A DNA stretch of 64,000 nt, taken from Myxococcota bacterium. GTDB taxonomy: Bacteria > Myxococcota_A > UBA9160 > SMWR01. Made by a program: the position numbers and the translations under genes. Positions within the stretch are counted from its first letter, which is position 1. Every line of letters starts with the position of its first letter. Shown here in pieces: positions 49,697 to 59,271 of the stretch. A model generated the notes under the pieces. That model did no database searches. It was not told where the DNA came from and was given only the letters and a program-made list of their open reading frames with translations. The stretch lies in NCBI GenBank assembly GCA_039030075.1, contig JBCCEW010000007.1, positions 1 to 64,000 of the forward strand, read 5' to 3'.

Positions 49697-52057
49697 ATGA
49701 AGATCGATGCGACCCCGATCGATTCGCGCCGCGTGGGCGGCGCGAGAGGCCGCGGCCACCCACGACGATACGGGGCGGCAGCAGCGCTCCTCCTGCTCGT
49801 ATCGCTCACGGCAGCCTCTGGCAGCGAAGTCGCCCGCGACACCCGCGACGTGATGCCGAATTTCCTCGAACCCATCGCTGCTCCCGAAGGTGCGCCGAAC
49901 GTCGTCATCGTGCTCGTCGACGACCTGGGCTTCGGCGACCTTGGGCCGTATGGCTCGGAAATCTCGACGCCGAGCATCGACCGCCTCGCCCGGAACGGGC
50001 TGCGCTACACGAACTTCACGGTCACCGCTCTCTGCTCGCCAACCCGCGCCGCGCTCCTCACCGGCGTCAACCATCACCGGGCCGGCGTCGGTTTCCTCTC
50101 CAACTTCGACCTGGGCCACCCGGGCTACCGCGGAGAGATCGCTCCGGACGTCATGACGCTCGCCGAAATCCTCGGTGCCCGCGGCTACAGCACCCTGATG
50201 ACCGGCAAATGGCACCTGGTGAACATGAGCCACGAGACCCAGGTGGGGCCCTTCGACAACTGGCCAACCGGCCGCGGTTTCGAGCGTTTCTGGGGCTTCC
50301 TCGATGGCGAGGTGAACCAGTTCCACCCGAATTTCCTCGTCGCGGGCAATGAGTTCGTCGAGCGCGTTCCTGACGACTTCTACTTTCCAGATGCCATGAC
50401 CGATCGCGCAATCTCGATGCTCAAGACCCAGCACGCCATCGCGCCGGAGAAGCCGTTCTTCCTCTACTACGCGGCCGGCGCCGTGCACGCGCCTCACCAG
50501 GCGAAACCTGCGGACATCGCGAAGTACCGCGGACGCTACGACCGCGGATGGGATGCGGTCCGAGCGGAACGACTCGCCCGCCAGAAGCAGCTCGGCGTTG
50601 TGCCACGACAAACAAAACTCGCGGGGTACGACAAGCAGGTTCGGCCCTGGGACCAGCTCGACGATGCGGAGCGCTCGATGGCAGCGCGGTTTCAGGAGCT
50701 CTTTGCGGCGTTCTTGGACAATCTGGACCAGAACGTCGGTCGTCTGGTCGCCCATCTCGAGGAGACGGGACAGCTCGAGAACACCCTCTTCGTGATCCTC
50801 GCCGACAACGGCGGAAGTCGCGGCGGCGGGGAAGAAGGGCGCGCCAACTCGGTCCGACGCCAGGCCGGTGCGGAAGACGGGAACTTCGCATACAACCAGC
50901 GCGTTCTCGCGGAGCTCGGCTCGGTCACCACTCGACCGAACTATCCCATGGGGTGGATGCAGGTCAGCAACACGCCCCTTTCGCGTGGGAAGGCAACACA
51001 ACATGGGGGCGGCAACCGAAGCCCGCTCATCGTCCATTGGCCGAATGGCATCGAAGCTCGCGGTGAGACCCGAAGGCAGTTCCATCACGTGACCGATATC
51101 GTCCCGACGGTTCTCGAGGCCGCCGGCGTGGCCCCGCCGGCCACCTGGCGCGGCCTCGAGGTCCGGAACCTGGACGGCGTCAGCATGCGCTACTCGTTCG
51201 GCGCACCGGACGCGCCGAGCCGTCGCACCGAGCAGTACTACGAGATCGGCGGCCACCGTGCTTTCGCAACCGCCGACGGCTGGAAGATCGTTGCCTTCGC
51301 CGACAACAAGGACGCGTACACGACTCCATGGGACGAAGCACCCTGGAAGCTCTACCAGACCGATCGCGACATCGCCGAGACCGATGACCTGGCGGCCGAG
51401 TTTCCAGAACGCGTCGCCGAACTGGAAGCTCGTTTCTGGGAAGCCGCCGAGGCGAACCAGGTCCTTCCGATCGACGACCGCGTCTACCGCAACCGGGTCG
51501 ACCGGAGTCGTATGCTCGAGAAGAAGCGCATCGTCCTGCGGCGCGGTACGGAGACGATTCCGCTCTTCGGTGCACCCATGACGCTAGGCCGTGACTTCAC
51601 GATCACGGCCTCGATCCGGCGCGAGGCGAAGGACTCGGAAGGCGTCCTGGTCGCTCACGGCGACCTCGCCTCCGGCTACTCGCTCTTCGTGAAGGACAAT
51701 CGTCTCCACTACGAGCTGAACCGGGCGGGTGACTCCTTCCGCCTCGAGTCGCCCGAGCTTCCGCTCGGCGCAATCGAAGTCGCCTTCGTCTTCGAACAGA
51801 CGTCCCCACTCCTCAGTCTTGGAAGGAGCTTCTTGCAGTCGGGCCAGATCGACTGGATGGCCGCACTGGCCGGCACCGGACACCTCGAGGTCGACGGCCG
51901 TCGCGTCGCCAGCCAGGAGCTACCCGCGGGCGGCGCCCTACCGACCTGGGAGGGGCTCGATGTGGGCCGTGACCTGAGACTGCCCGTGACGACGCGGTAC
52001 GAGGCACCGTTCGAGTTCCAGGGAGAGCTCGACCAGGTGGTCTTCGATTTGCGTTGA
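49697..52057 (+). CDS. Arylsulfatase (family S1), exported
   Basis: 786-aa type I sulfatase, paralogous to the one at 41864. ATG 49697 follows GAGGAGGGA. An Arg-rich start is followed by a hydrophobic stretch (AAAALLLLVSLTAASG) that could be a signal peptide or anchor. Formylglycine motif CSPTRAALLTG; ligands in LVDDLGFGDLG, TGKWHL and LADNGGSRGG. A C-terminal about 180-residue domain (GYSLFVKDNRLHYELN) matches that of the paralogue. Substrate unknown. Part of the TetR - membrane protein - sulfatase module. Confidence 0.93.
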   Translation: MKIDATPIDSRRVGGARGRGHPRRYGAAAALLLLVSLTAASGSEVARDTRDVMPNFLEPIAAPEGAPNVVIVLVDDLGFGDLGPYGSEISTPSIDRLARNGLRYTNFTVTALCSPTRAALLTGVNHHRAGVGFLSNFDLGHPGYRGEIAPDVMTLAEILGARGYSTLMTGKWHLVNMSHETQVGPFDNWPTGRGFERFWGFLDGEVNQFHPNFLVAGNEFVERVPDDFYFPDAMTDRAISMLKTQHAIAPEKPFFLYYAAGAVHAPHQAKPADIAKYRGRYDRGWDAVRAERLARQKQLGVVPRQTKLAGYDKQVRPWDQLDDAERSMAARFQELFAAFLDNLDQNVGRLVAHLEETGQLENTLFVILADNGGSRGGGEEGRANSVRRQAGAEDGNFAYNQRVLAELGSVTTRPNYPMGWMQVSNTPLSRGKATQHGGGNRSPLIVHWPNGIEARGETRRQFHHVTDIVPTVLEAAGVAPPATWRGLEVRNLDGVSMRYSFGAPDAPSRRTEQYYEIGGHRAFATADGWKIVAFADNKDAYTTPWDEAPWKLYQTDRDIAETDDLAAEFPERVAELEARFWEAAEANQVLPIDDRVYRNRVDRSRMLEKKRIVLRRGTETIPLFGAPMTLGRDFTITASIRREAKDSEGVLVAHGDLASGYSLFVKDNRLHYELNRAGDSFRLESPELPLGAIEVAFVFEQTSPLLSLGRSFLQSGQIDWMAALAGTGHLEVDGRRVASQELPAGGALPTWEGLDVGRDLRLPVTTRYEAPFEFQGELDQVVFDLR

Positions 52058-52156
52058 GAACGCGGTGCGAGGAGAAGGCGTGCGTTCTCCGACCCGAGAG
52101 ATGGGAGTTGGGGATTGGCGCCGGCGAGCCCGCCCGCGGGCCAACCCGCGCGCTGC

Positions 52157-52636
52157 CTACGGGCGCGATTGGTTCTCGCCGATCAGCTCGGGAAAGAAGC
52201 GCTTGGCTGCGTCGATGTAGGAGCTTCGGTCTTCCAGCCACAACTCTTCGATGGACGAGGTGTTGTTGAAGTAGAGCCGGCCATCCTGAATCGTGAAGAC
52301 TTCGGGGTGCCCCTTGTACAGACGCCCACGACTGGCCGCGTACGAACAGTAGCCGCCAAACTGGGGTGCGTATCGCTCGGGATTCTCGACGAACATGGCC
52401 AGATGGTCGGCATTCGCGAAATACCAGGTGGTGTCGCGCCACTCGTATTGGAACTCGGCGCTACCACGAACCGCATGTCCAAGCGTGAAGTAGGCGACGG
52501 TGTCATAGCCGTCGATCGCGGGCCCACCGACTTGGGCGCGGTAGACCGGGTGTGCCGCGAAGGACACCTCGGCGAACATCACGGCCGCGGCCAAGGCAGC
52601 CATGGTGAGGTACCGGAGATCGTAGAGACGTGACAT
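52157..52636 (-). CDS. YHS domain-containing exported protein
   Basis: 159-aa protein with a signal peptide (LTMAALAAAVMFAEVSFA) and a YHS-type domain: AIDGYDTVAYFTLGHAVRG, ADHLAMFVENPERYAPQFGGYCSYAASRG. A single Cys in FGGYCSYA is the usual feature. YHS proteins often bind metal; periplasmic copies of this form are common in proteobacteria, with unknown function. Convergent with the sulfatase. Confidence 0.85.
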   Translation of the reverse strand: MSRLYDLRYLTMAALAAAVMFAEVSFAAHPVYRAQVGGPAIDGYDTVAYFTLGHAVRGSAEFQYEWRDTTWYFANADHLAMFVENPERYAPQFGGYCSYAASRGRLYKGHPEVFTIQDGRLYFNNTSSIEELWLEDRSSYIDAAKRFFPELIGENQSRP

Positions 52637-52924
52637 GGCGACACCGCCCTTCCTTCGATTGACGATCCTGCTTCTCGCAGTCACCGCCGAGGGCGTTTCA
52701 GTGGCTATTCGGCCAGGAAGATCGGGTGCTGAAGCGCCGATCTATGCTCTCGTCCGGCCTTGAACCGACCACTGGACCCCTCCAAGGCCAGGCTGCGGTG
52801 CCAACCCGGTCCCTCCGCCTCGGTGCCAGATTTCACACCCCCTGGGGCGACCGTGAGACCCCCTCTCAACTCGTCGAGGCCTTCTTGTCGAGCCTATCGG
52901 CCTCGAGGCTCTCGCCCGAAGGGG

Positions 52925-53341
52925 CTATTCCGCGGCCAAGATGGCTCGCAGGGCGGCCTCGGTGGTTTCAGGGGAGCCGTTCTCGACGAGATCGAGCGAG
53001 ATATTGAACCTGCCGACGACCTCGGCGCGGAAACGGATCTCGCGGCTCGCGAGGAACCATCCAGCGGTGGCGACCACTGCGGAGCCCTGGAGGAGTTTCG
53101 ACGCGACGAATAGGTTGGCCGCAGACAGGCCAACGGTGAGCGCCACCATCGCGACGAGGATGATCAAGAGGCGCTGCTGCGCGCGAAGGCGGGATTCGAC
53201 CAGGTCCGCCGCTAGAGCTCGGCAGGCTTCCTCGTCTAGGTTCGCTCCACCCATACGTGGGCGGAGGTCGAGGTGTCGCGCCAAGACGTCGCGGAGCGGG
53301 GAGGATACGCGGTCTTTCTTCTCAATCGTCGCGGAGCTCAT
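52925..53341 (-). CDS. Small two-TM protein of the CHAT-like operon
   Basis: 138-aa protein with a charged N-terminal 55 residues (basic and acidic), two hydrophobic helices (LLIILVAMVALTVGLSAANLFVA and GSAVVATAGWFLA) and a soluble tail with EVVGRFNISLDLVENG. ATG 53341 lies 20 bases inside the end of the CHAT-like gene, so translation is coupled. It is the last gene of the three-gene operon. Topology suggests a membrane anchor or channel-like partner. No family recognised. Confidence 0.7.
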   Translation of the reverse strand: MSSATIEKKDRVSSPLRDVLARHLDLRPRMGGANLDEEACRALAADLVESRLRAQQRLLIILVAMVALTVGLSAANLFVASKLLQGSAVVATAGWFLASREIRFRAEVVGRFNISLDLVENGSPETTEAALRAILAAE

Positions 53342-54260
53342 CGAGTACCTCACTGAGGAGCGCGGCGTAGTCGCCCCCGCGCGCCTTTTGCAGTCGGAGA
53401 ACGGTGGCGGAGAGAGCGAGACGCGGCCCCACCTCGATTGACTGTACGGTTTGAACGCAGCGAGCGTCTGGGGCACAGCTCTTGATCGCCATAGCGAGCA
53501 GCTCGGACTGGCAGACCGTGAGATCGACCGTGCCGCCCGGGTCGAGTGGAATCGCTCCCGCAATCGCTTCGGCTCGGTGCATGCCGTCGCGCAGCTCGAC
53601 ACGGTTGCCCGGCACGATCTTACGGTCCAGCACGCGGTCGAGCAGGTCTCGGTTGGCGGCCCTACAGACATTCGGAGCACGCCCGACCGCAGTTTCGCCC
53701 CATAGGTCCCCGTAGCCTGGGTTGTGGACCGCGTTGTTCAAGCTTCTCACAAGCGTGTCGATCGATGGGGCGCCTTGACCGCGCTGCTCACTCAAATCGC
53801 GGCGCAGGGTGTCCAGGAACGTTCTGGCGCGTTCCTCGTCTTCATCCTTCCCGCCGAAGATGGTCTCCAAGATCTCTTCGGCGGTGCTTCCAGCGTCGCT
53901 CACGTCTCGCGTCGAGACGCCGTGTGCCTTCCAGTGAGCGACGAGCACTACGGAGTCGTATGCGCCGACGGATCCAGTGAGCGATTCCAGGGTTCCGTCT
54001 CGAACGCAGTCCACTTTCACCCAATCGCCTGTGGAGGATCGCTCCATCTCGTCGAGCAGTGAGGCACTCCACTCAAGGTCCCTGCCGATTCCAGCTCGCC
54101 ACGCTCGGTCCAAGCGGAGCCCGCGTGCGCTCCAGCGGGCGAAGTCGTGCGTAGGAGACTCTGCGTGGTCCCGTTCGAAGGCCTGTCTCGAGATTGGGAG
54201 GCCATTGATGACAAGGCAGCGTCGAACTCGCTCCGTTGTGCTCCTAGCCTCTATGGTCAT
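53322..54260 (-). CDS. CHAT/caspase-like protein (putative protease), low certainty
   Basis: 312-aa protein. Near residues 104-113, SVVLVAHWKAH supplies a His after a hydrophobic strand, and near 247-252, DLTVCQS supplies a Cys after another strand. This His/Cys order and spacing resemble CHAT peptidases (caspase-like). Otherwise it has no recognised domain and no signal peptide. ATG 54260, with GAGAGG upstream, overlaps the end of the lipoprotein gene by 17 bases, and its own end overlaps the TM gene. If the call is right the neighbours may be its substrate or effector. The rest is inference. Confidence 0.45.
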   Translation of the reverse strand: MTIEARSTTERVRRCLVINGLPISRQAFERDHAESPTHDFARWSARGLRLDRAWRAGIGRDLEWSASLLDEMERSSTGDWVKVDCVRDGTLESLTGSVGAYDSVVLVAHWKAHGVSTRDVSDAGSTAEEILETIFGGKDEDEERARTFLDTLRRDLSEQRGQGAPSIDTLVRSLNNAVHNPGYGDLWGETAVGRAPNVCRAANRDLLDRVLDRKIVPGNRVELRDGMHRAEAIAGAIPLDPGGTVDLTVCQSELLAMAIKSCAPDARCVQTVQSIEVGPRLALSATVLRLQKARGGDYAALLSEVLDELRDD

Positions 54261-57200
54261 CCGCGACAGCCTCTCTCTCAACGATGACTATTCCGGCCAA
54301 CTCGCCGCTCTGGAGCTTAAGCTCGACATCGTCGACGCCGAGCCTGTCAATAAGGTCCCGCTTCAACTGCTCCGCCGCCTGCGGGACCGTGTGTCTCCGC
54401 TTCCCGGACTCCTCCAGGCTGCGACGCGTCAGTTCTTCGAACGCGGACCTCCCGGACTCCGTGAAGGGACGGGGCGACCTCGCGAGGATCTCCGCCTCGA
54501 TGGGCCCCTCGGCGATTGCGCGCGCAGGCACCTCGATCTCGATGATCGCCTCGCGGCCGCCCTGCCGAAGTGTGACGACGCTTCCATCGGCGCTTTGCTT
54601 GAGAGTTGCCTCCGACCAGTCCGGTCGTTTCTGTGAGAGCCGTGCGATCGTCCCGCCGTCGAGGTGTCCATCGTTGCCGCGTCGCACTTTCGCACCGCCC
54701 CCGGATCCAGTCGAGCGGTTCGTTCCGCTGTTGCCGCGGCTCTTGCCGCGCTTGAACCAGGAGAAGCCGAACCAGCCTGGCTCGCCGGATGATGCAAGAA
54801 CCGGCGGCCGGGGCGGGATCCGTCCGCCCCCTCCTCCCGCACCGCTGAGCGTTCGAAGCACCGACTCGGCAGAGCTGGGCGTGATTCCTTCGAAGCGGAC
54901 CTGCAACGGTGCATCGCTCTTGGGCGCCACTTCTCTCAGGCGCGAGATGAGCTGGGGGCCAGTCAAAACGGGTTCCGCGATCCCACGCGTTCGGTCCACG
55001 AGTACGAGATCGCCCTGAGGCGACCGTGTCACGAGGACGTCGAGTTTCTGCGCGGCAGCCCGTTCGACGAGCACCTTTCGCGTCACGCCATCGATCTCGC
55101 GCGCGGCCGCGGTCGTGAACACCTCCAGGTCGGCGCCGAACTGCGATTTACCGATGCCATGCGTACGAAAGCCCGCTTGCTGGACATCTAGTGCTTTGGA
55201 GGCGGCTCGCACCGGACGCTCGACCGCGAGTTCCCTTCGGACGAGCCCGGAGATCTCTGCGTCACCCTTCGACGCGTTCCGCTCGACAACCCGGCTGACG
55301 CGATGTGCGCTTCCGGTGCTCTTCGGGTTGACAGTAACGCGGATTTCATCGCCGACCCGGGCGATCCGCGTCTGACCAACCGGTACTGAGGTGTCGGACA
55401 GGATCCGGGTGACTTTGCTACCGAGGTTGTGACCGCCGACGCTAGTCGCATCACTGCGATTCCACGACAATACAAGCGACGCCGTCCTCACCGAGCCACG
55501 CGGCTCGTGCTTCGCATCCTTGGCGAACGCGTCTCGCACCTCCGAAACGCCGGGGAGCTTCGCGAAAACCGACGCAACGGGTCTACTGAACTGCAGCAAC
55601 GCGAGTTCCATCAAACGGTCGCGGGAGCTGGGCGGGCGCTTCTCGAGCGCCTCGAAGAGACTGGTGACCACCAGCTCGCGAGGATCGGCCCCGCCCACCA
55701 GCATCTCCACGGCCTTCTCTGCTGCCGAACGGGAAGCCGCTTCGGCTAGCGCCCGGAACTCTAGGAAGGTTGCCTTCTCCACGTCGAGCGACCGCGGGTC
55801 CGCGAGCACCTTCGCGAGCCGGTCGAGCCCTGTCGCGCCGAAGTGCCTTGAGACCAGCGACACGAATGATCGAGCCTCATCTAGCTCGAATCGCGCGATG
55901 AATCTCGCGATCTGGAGATCAGTGACGCTCGCGGAAGGGATATCGAGATCGCCAGCGACCACCTCGGCCATGATGACCCGCTGTTCACGCCATTCCGCGG
56001 CCGAGTCGGCTTGGCTCGGTAGGTTGGCGAGAACGAACTCACCGTACTCCGGTGCAACCTCTGCGCTCCCGTCGGCGATTCGCCCCAACGCGCTGCGCAC
56101 TTCCGACTGCAGGCCGGCGCGAGCCCGACGAGCCGCAGTGGAGTCGAACGCACCGGGATCGGCAGAGACTCCGAACTCGTGAAACATCTGGTACAGAGCG
56201 GTGTACTGAACAACGCGCGCGAGGTACGGATTGCCGAGGCCCACGAAATAGCCGTAGGCCTCGTCCTCGTACGCTTGCAGCTCGCCGATTTCCACGCGAC
56301 CGCTTCCAGCGTTTCCTGCGTCCGATCCGTAGGTAACGGGAAGCGCACCCGTACTCAGGACGGAGTAGACGCCGTAGTCTGGATACTCATACACCGCTCC
56401 CACACCTGCGGTGTTCCAATTGAAGAGCACCTCAACTGCGCCCGACTCCTCGAACAACTCGACACTAAGGGGGCGATCGAACGGGAAGTCGTTCGGCTTC
56501 GGATACGGGAAGTCGACGTACTCGATCTGGCCGGCCTGCGACCATGACTTCAGCATCTGGTCCGTGATGTTCAACAGGCTCCCGAACTCGGTGTCGAGCA
56601 GACTGTCGCTCAGCAGAATCGGGGCCCAATCCCGCCCTTCCTCGCCGAGGATCTTGCCCGCGAACGGAAGGTTGCGCTCATAGCTCTGAGCGAGCTCGTC
56701 CGAGGACGCCGCTTGGGCGAGCCGGAAGACGTCCTCGAACCGGAGCGGGGGCACGACGCTGAGCATGGACTGGCGGGAACGGCCGACGACGGCGAGAGAG
56801 CGATCTCCCCGGGTGACGCCGCCTACGATCGCGTCGGACTCGAGCGCGAACGCGCGGAAGTCGGCGCGAGCATCGGCGAGATCCGACTTGCGGTCGACGA
56901 GCCACGCGACGAGGAGGCCGTCCTCGCTACGCCACACGCCCGTCTCCACCGCTCCCATGACGTCGTCGAAGGCTCGCCTCTCGCCCAAGCTCGAAACGAA
57001 GATGGCCGGCTCGTCGAAGAGCCACTTCCGGAGCTCCGAGGCGCCAACGTCGAGTCTCGGGGCGCCTCGGTCCATCGGCCCGGGCAGATGCGTCGGCAGT
57101 GCGATCGCGTGCGCCTTGTACAGAGTGCCGAACATCGAGAGGTACAAGGTCTCGATTCCCGCCTGAAGTGCGAGCGAATCATCGGCAGCCAAGTCGGCGA

Positions 57201-57657
57201 CATCAAGCTCGACCACGACGTCCTCGACCCATCCGTCGAACCCGACCTTGTGTCGTTTGCGCGCGAGGCCTCGCACCCCGTCGAAGGCTCGACAGATCGC
57301 GGCATCCCACTCGCGACGCGACAGGTTCGGCGGCGGCTCGGAGACGATGAGGACGCGCGTTCCGTCGTCGCGCGCCTTGGTCAAGGCGAGCGTCTGAACG
57401 TGAAACGGGTAGGCCTGACGAAACGCGAGCCACTCCTGATCCGCGGCCTGCGACACGGCAGGCGCTCCGCAGGTCTCCGGCTCGCTAGCACCGGCGAGCT
57501 CGGCGCGGGCGAGGTCGACCGTGCTGTCGATGCTCGTCCGAGAGGACGACGCAGGAGGCCGGTGCGGAGGCTCTGCACCATCGAGTTCAGATGCGTCACA
57601 GGCGACAAGAACGAACAGCGCAGCGATCGCGCAGCCGATCGAGTGGTGGAAATTCAT
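54244..57657 (-). CDS. Large lipoprotein of unknown function
   Basis: 1137-aa protein. ATG 57657 follows GGAGG and gives a signal with lipobox LVAC (Cys20), so it is a lipoprotein. The N-terminal about 750 residues are mixed alpha/beta with no recognised domain. A later part is Lys/Arg-rich, and near residues 955-1010 there is a Gly/Pro-rich linker (SGAGGGGGRIPPRPP) and a WFGFSWFKRGKSRGN segment. A C-terminal about 120 residues form a charged domain. First gene of the operon, overlapping the CHAT-like gene. Function unknown. Confidence 0.7.
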   Translation of the reverse strand: MNFHHSIGCAIAALFVLVACDASELDGAEPPHRPPASSSRTSIDSTVDLARAELAGASEPETCGAPAVSQAADQEWLAFRQAYPFHVQTLALTKARDDGTRVLIVSEPPPNLSRREWDAAICRAFDGVRGLARKRHKVGFDGWVEDVVVELDVADLAADDSLALQAGIETLYLSMFGTLYKAHAIALPTHLPGPMDRGAPRLDVGASELRKWLFDEPAIFVSSLGERRAFDDVMGAVETGVWRSEDGLLVAWLVDRKSDLADARADFRAFALESDAIVGGVTRGDRSLAVVGRSRQSMLSVVPPLRFEDVFRLAQAASSDELAQSYERNLPFAGKILGEEGRDWAPILLSDSLLDTEFGSLLNITDQMLKSWSQAGQIEYVDFPYPKPNDFPFDRPLSVELFEESGAVEVLFNWNTAGVGAVYEYPDYGVYSVLSTGALPVTYGSDAGNAGSGRVEIGELQAYEDEAYGYFVGLGNPYLARVVQYTALYQMFHEFGVSADPGAFDSTAARRARAGLQSEVRSALGRIADGSAEVAPEYGEFVLANLPSQADSAAEWREQRVIMAEVVAGDLDIPSASVTDLQIARFIARFELDEARSFVSLVSRHFGATGLDRLAKVLADPRSLDVEKATFLEFRALAEAASRSAAEKAVEMLVGGADPRELVVTSLFEALEKRPPSSRDRLMELALLQFSRPVASVFAKLPGVSEVRDAFAKDAKHEPRGSVRTASLVLSWNRSDATSVGGHNLGSKVTRILSDTSVPVGQTRIARVGDEIRVTVNPKSTGSAHRVSRVVERNASKGDAEISGLVRRELAVERPVRAASKALDVQQAGFRTHGIGKSQFGADLEVFTTAAAREIDGVTRKVLVERAAAQKLDVLVTRSPQGDLVLVDRTRGIAEPVLTGPQLISRLREVAPKSDAPLQVRFEGITPSSAESVLRTLSGAGGGGGRIPPRPPVLASSGEPGWFGFSWFKRGKSRGNSGTNRSTGSGGGAKVRRGNDGHLDGGTIARLSQKRPDWSEATLKQSADGSVVTLRQGGREAIIEIEVPARAIAEGPIEAEILARSPRPFTESGRSAFEELTRRSLEESGKRRHTVPQAAEQLKRDLIDRLGVDDVELKLQSGELAGIVIVEREAVADDHRG

Positions 57658-58427
57658 GGGACCTCCGTGGCCGCTTGTCGTAGTCAACCGAGCACGAGGC
57701 TCGATGGCCTCAGCGGGCGTTTAGGTCGTTGCTATCGCTGCAGTCGCCCGACCGTGGTCACCGGGACCCTTGGTCGTGCCGTCGGAACGCTCCCCCGATC
57801 AGAGGCAGTCGCTGCTCTCGATAGGTGGACGGCAGGATAAATGGGATTCGCTAGCGGACGCTGTAGCTCCCTTTACACCTCTCGTGTTCCGGTCCCGATC
57901 CCGGCTGGAATCGCGCAACGACTCGCATTCCGCCGCCTACGTTCAGTCTTCGAGGTTGGGAGGGGGGGGCGTTCGAAACCCTCCAAGCGGGCTGGCGGAA
58001 CTTCTGAACAACGAGCGCGTCCGATCCGTCGTCGAGACGGACGGTCGGAGATCGATTTCTCCTCGGGATGCCACGGACCGCGGCTACGCACCCGCTCCGC
58101 TGCGGGCCGGGAGAGGAGAGGGGTGGGGGCAGCACGGGGAGTCCGAGGTCCACGGGGTTGGAAGCAGCATGCTCTGTTCGGCGGTTGCTCGTGACGGGCG
58201 CTCCCAGCTCTCGGGCGTTTGAGGGGGAGGCGCCGACGAGTACGGGGGCGCGTGCGCTTCCCGGACGCACGCGACGTGTAAATGGCTTTACGGATGGCTC
58301 CACGGCGTCTCCGTACCCTGTCGAGCGAACACGGTTGCTCGAGCGAGCCCTTCACAGCTCGAGCCATCTCTGCGATGCGAACGCCACGCGGGAGATCGGG
58401 CCCGCCCACCAAATAGGGAAGGACGAC
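57658..58427. other. Gene-free stretch with a dispersed repeat
   Basis: 770 bp between divergent genes (lipoprotein operon and nuclease). It contains the second copy of the dispersed repeat (58087-58250) and the promoters of both directions. Open frames across it are motif-free. Confidence 0.45.
58087..58250. repeat. Dispersed repeat, copy B
   Basis: Resembles 32724-32890 in the same orientation. The start forms CCCGC-TCCGCT-GCGGG, a stem in the same place as the copy A stem but of different sequence. The blocks CCGAGGTC, CTCCCAGCTC and CGGGCGTTTG are conserved. No gene recognised in it. Confidence 0.6.
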
Positions 58428-59246
58428 ATGCCGTTTACATTGATCCGTGGAACCTTCGACCCCAAGGCCGGCCGCCCGGATGGCGACTCGGTCCGTTTTC
58501 GCCCCGACGACCCCTCTCTGGTCTTCCGTCTGCGCCAGCGTGGCCGCCCTCCGAAGATCAATCAGAACAACGGAACAGTGCAGCTTCGCTTCGAGGGCAT
58601 CGACACCATGGAGAGTCGCGCGAATCCGCCGATCTCGGGCGCAGCGACGACATCGAACCTCGAATTGCTCGGTACGCCGAATGGCGACGAAGAAGCACCT
58701 GGCTATATCCTTTCGAACCAGCTCGGCCCGCACGGTCGCCCGATCGCCTTCGTGTTCACGGGAGATCCGCCCAGCGGCGAGAACGACGGTGACAGCATCT
58801 TCCTGGATGCGGACCGCGTGAAGCAGAGCGTGAACTTCCTACAGGTCGAGCGCGGTCACGCGTATCCCCTGTTCTACGACACCCTCTACTCCGATTTGCG
58901 TTCGACTTTCTACGACGGCGTGGTGGAAGCCCGCTCCCACGGGCTGGGCGTGTGGGCAGACGACGCGAGCCAGGTTGGGGCTGAATGGAACGGAGAAGCA
59001 TCGCTGGCGACAATGCCTCCGCTGTGGCCAAAGCTCTGGCGTCGCCTCGACACCTACGAGCGCGACCCCGACATCGTCGATCCGCAGCGGCTCGACGAGT
59101 TCGAAGACTACCTCCGCTTCCAACGGCCCGAACGCGTCTTCATCCTGTCGCAGGGGCGCTCGACGGATCTGGTGAACGTCGTCACGGTGAACGGAAACCG
59201 CGCCGGCCTCGACCGGCAGCCCGAGGACATTGTCGTTATGTCGTAG
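58428..59246 (+). CDS. SNase-like (thermonuclease family) nuclease
   Basis: 272-aa protein with a staphylococcal-nuclease-type domain: DGDSVRFRP (calcium site region), VQLRFEGIDTMESR (Arg, Asp, Thr, Glu of the catalytic set), SVNFLQVERGHAYPLFYD and a second active-site Arg probably in VEARSHGLGVW. No signal peptide, unlike many secreted SNases, so it may act inside the cell. ATG 58428 follows AGGGAAGGA. The C-terminal about 70 residues (RPERVFILSQGRSTDLVNVV) form an extra domain I do not recognise. Target is DNA or RNA phosphodiesters. Confidence 0.82.
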   Translation: MPFTLIRGTFDPKAGRPDGDSVRFRPDDPSLVFRLRQRGRPPKINQNNGTVQLRFEGIDTMESRANPPISGAATTSNLELLGTPNGDEEAPGYILSNQLGPHGRPIAFVFTGDPPSGENDGDSIFLDADRVKQSVNFLQVERGHAYPLFYDTLYSDLRSTFYDGVVEARSHGLGVWADDASQVGAEWNGEASLATMPPLWPKLWRRLDTYERDPDIVDPQRLDEFEDYLRFQRPERVFILSQGRSTDLVNVVTVNGNRAGLDRQPEDIVVMS

Positions 59247-59271
59247 CGGTGCCGGGCCGGGTGAAACCGAC

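Noticed and set aside
48620-51256. 878-codon minus-strand frame across TetR, membrane protein and sulfatase genes
   Set aside because: Crosses three supported plus-strand genes and has no domain; a base-composition effect.
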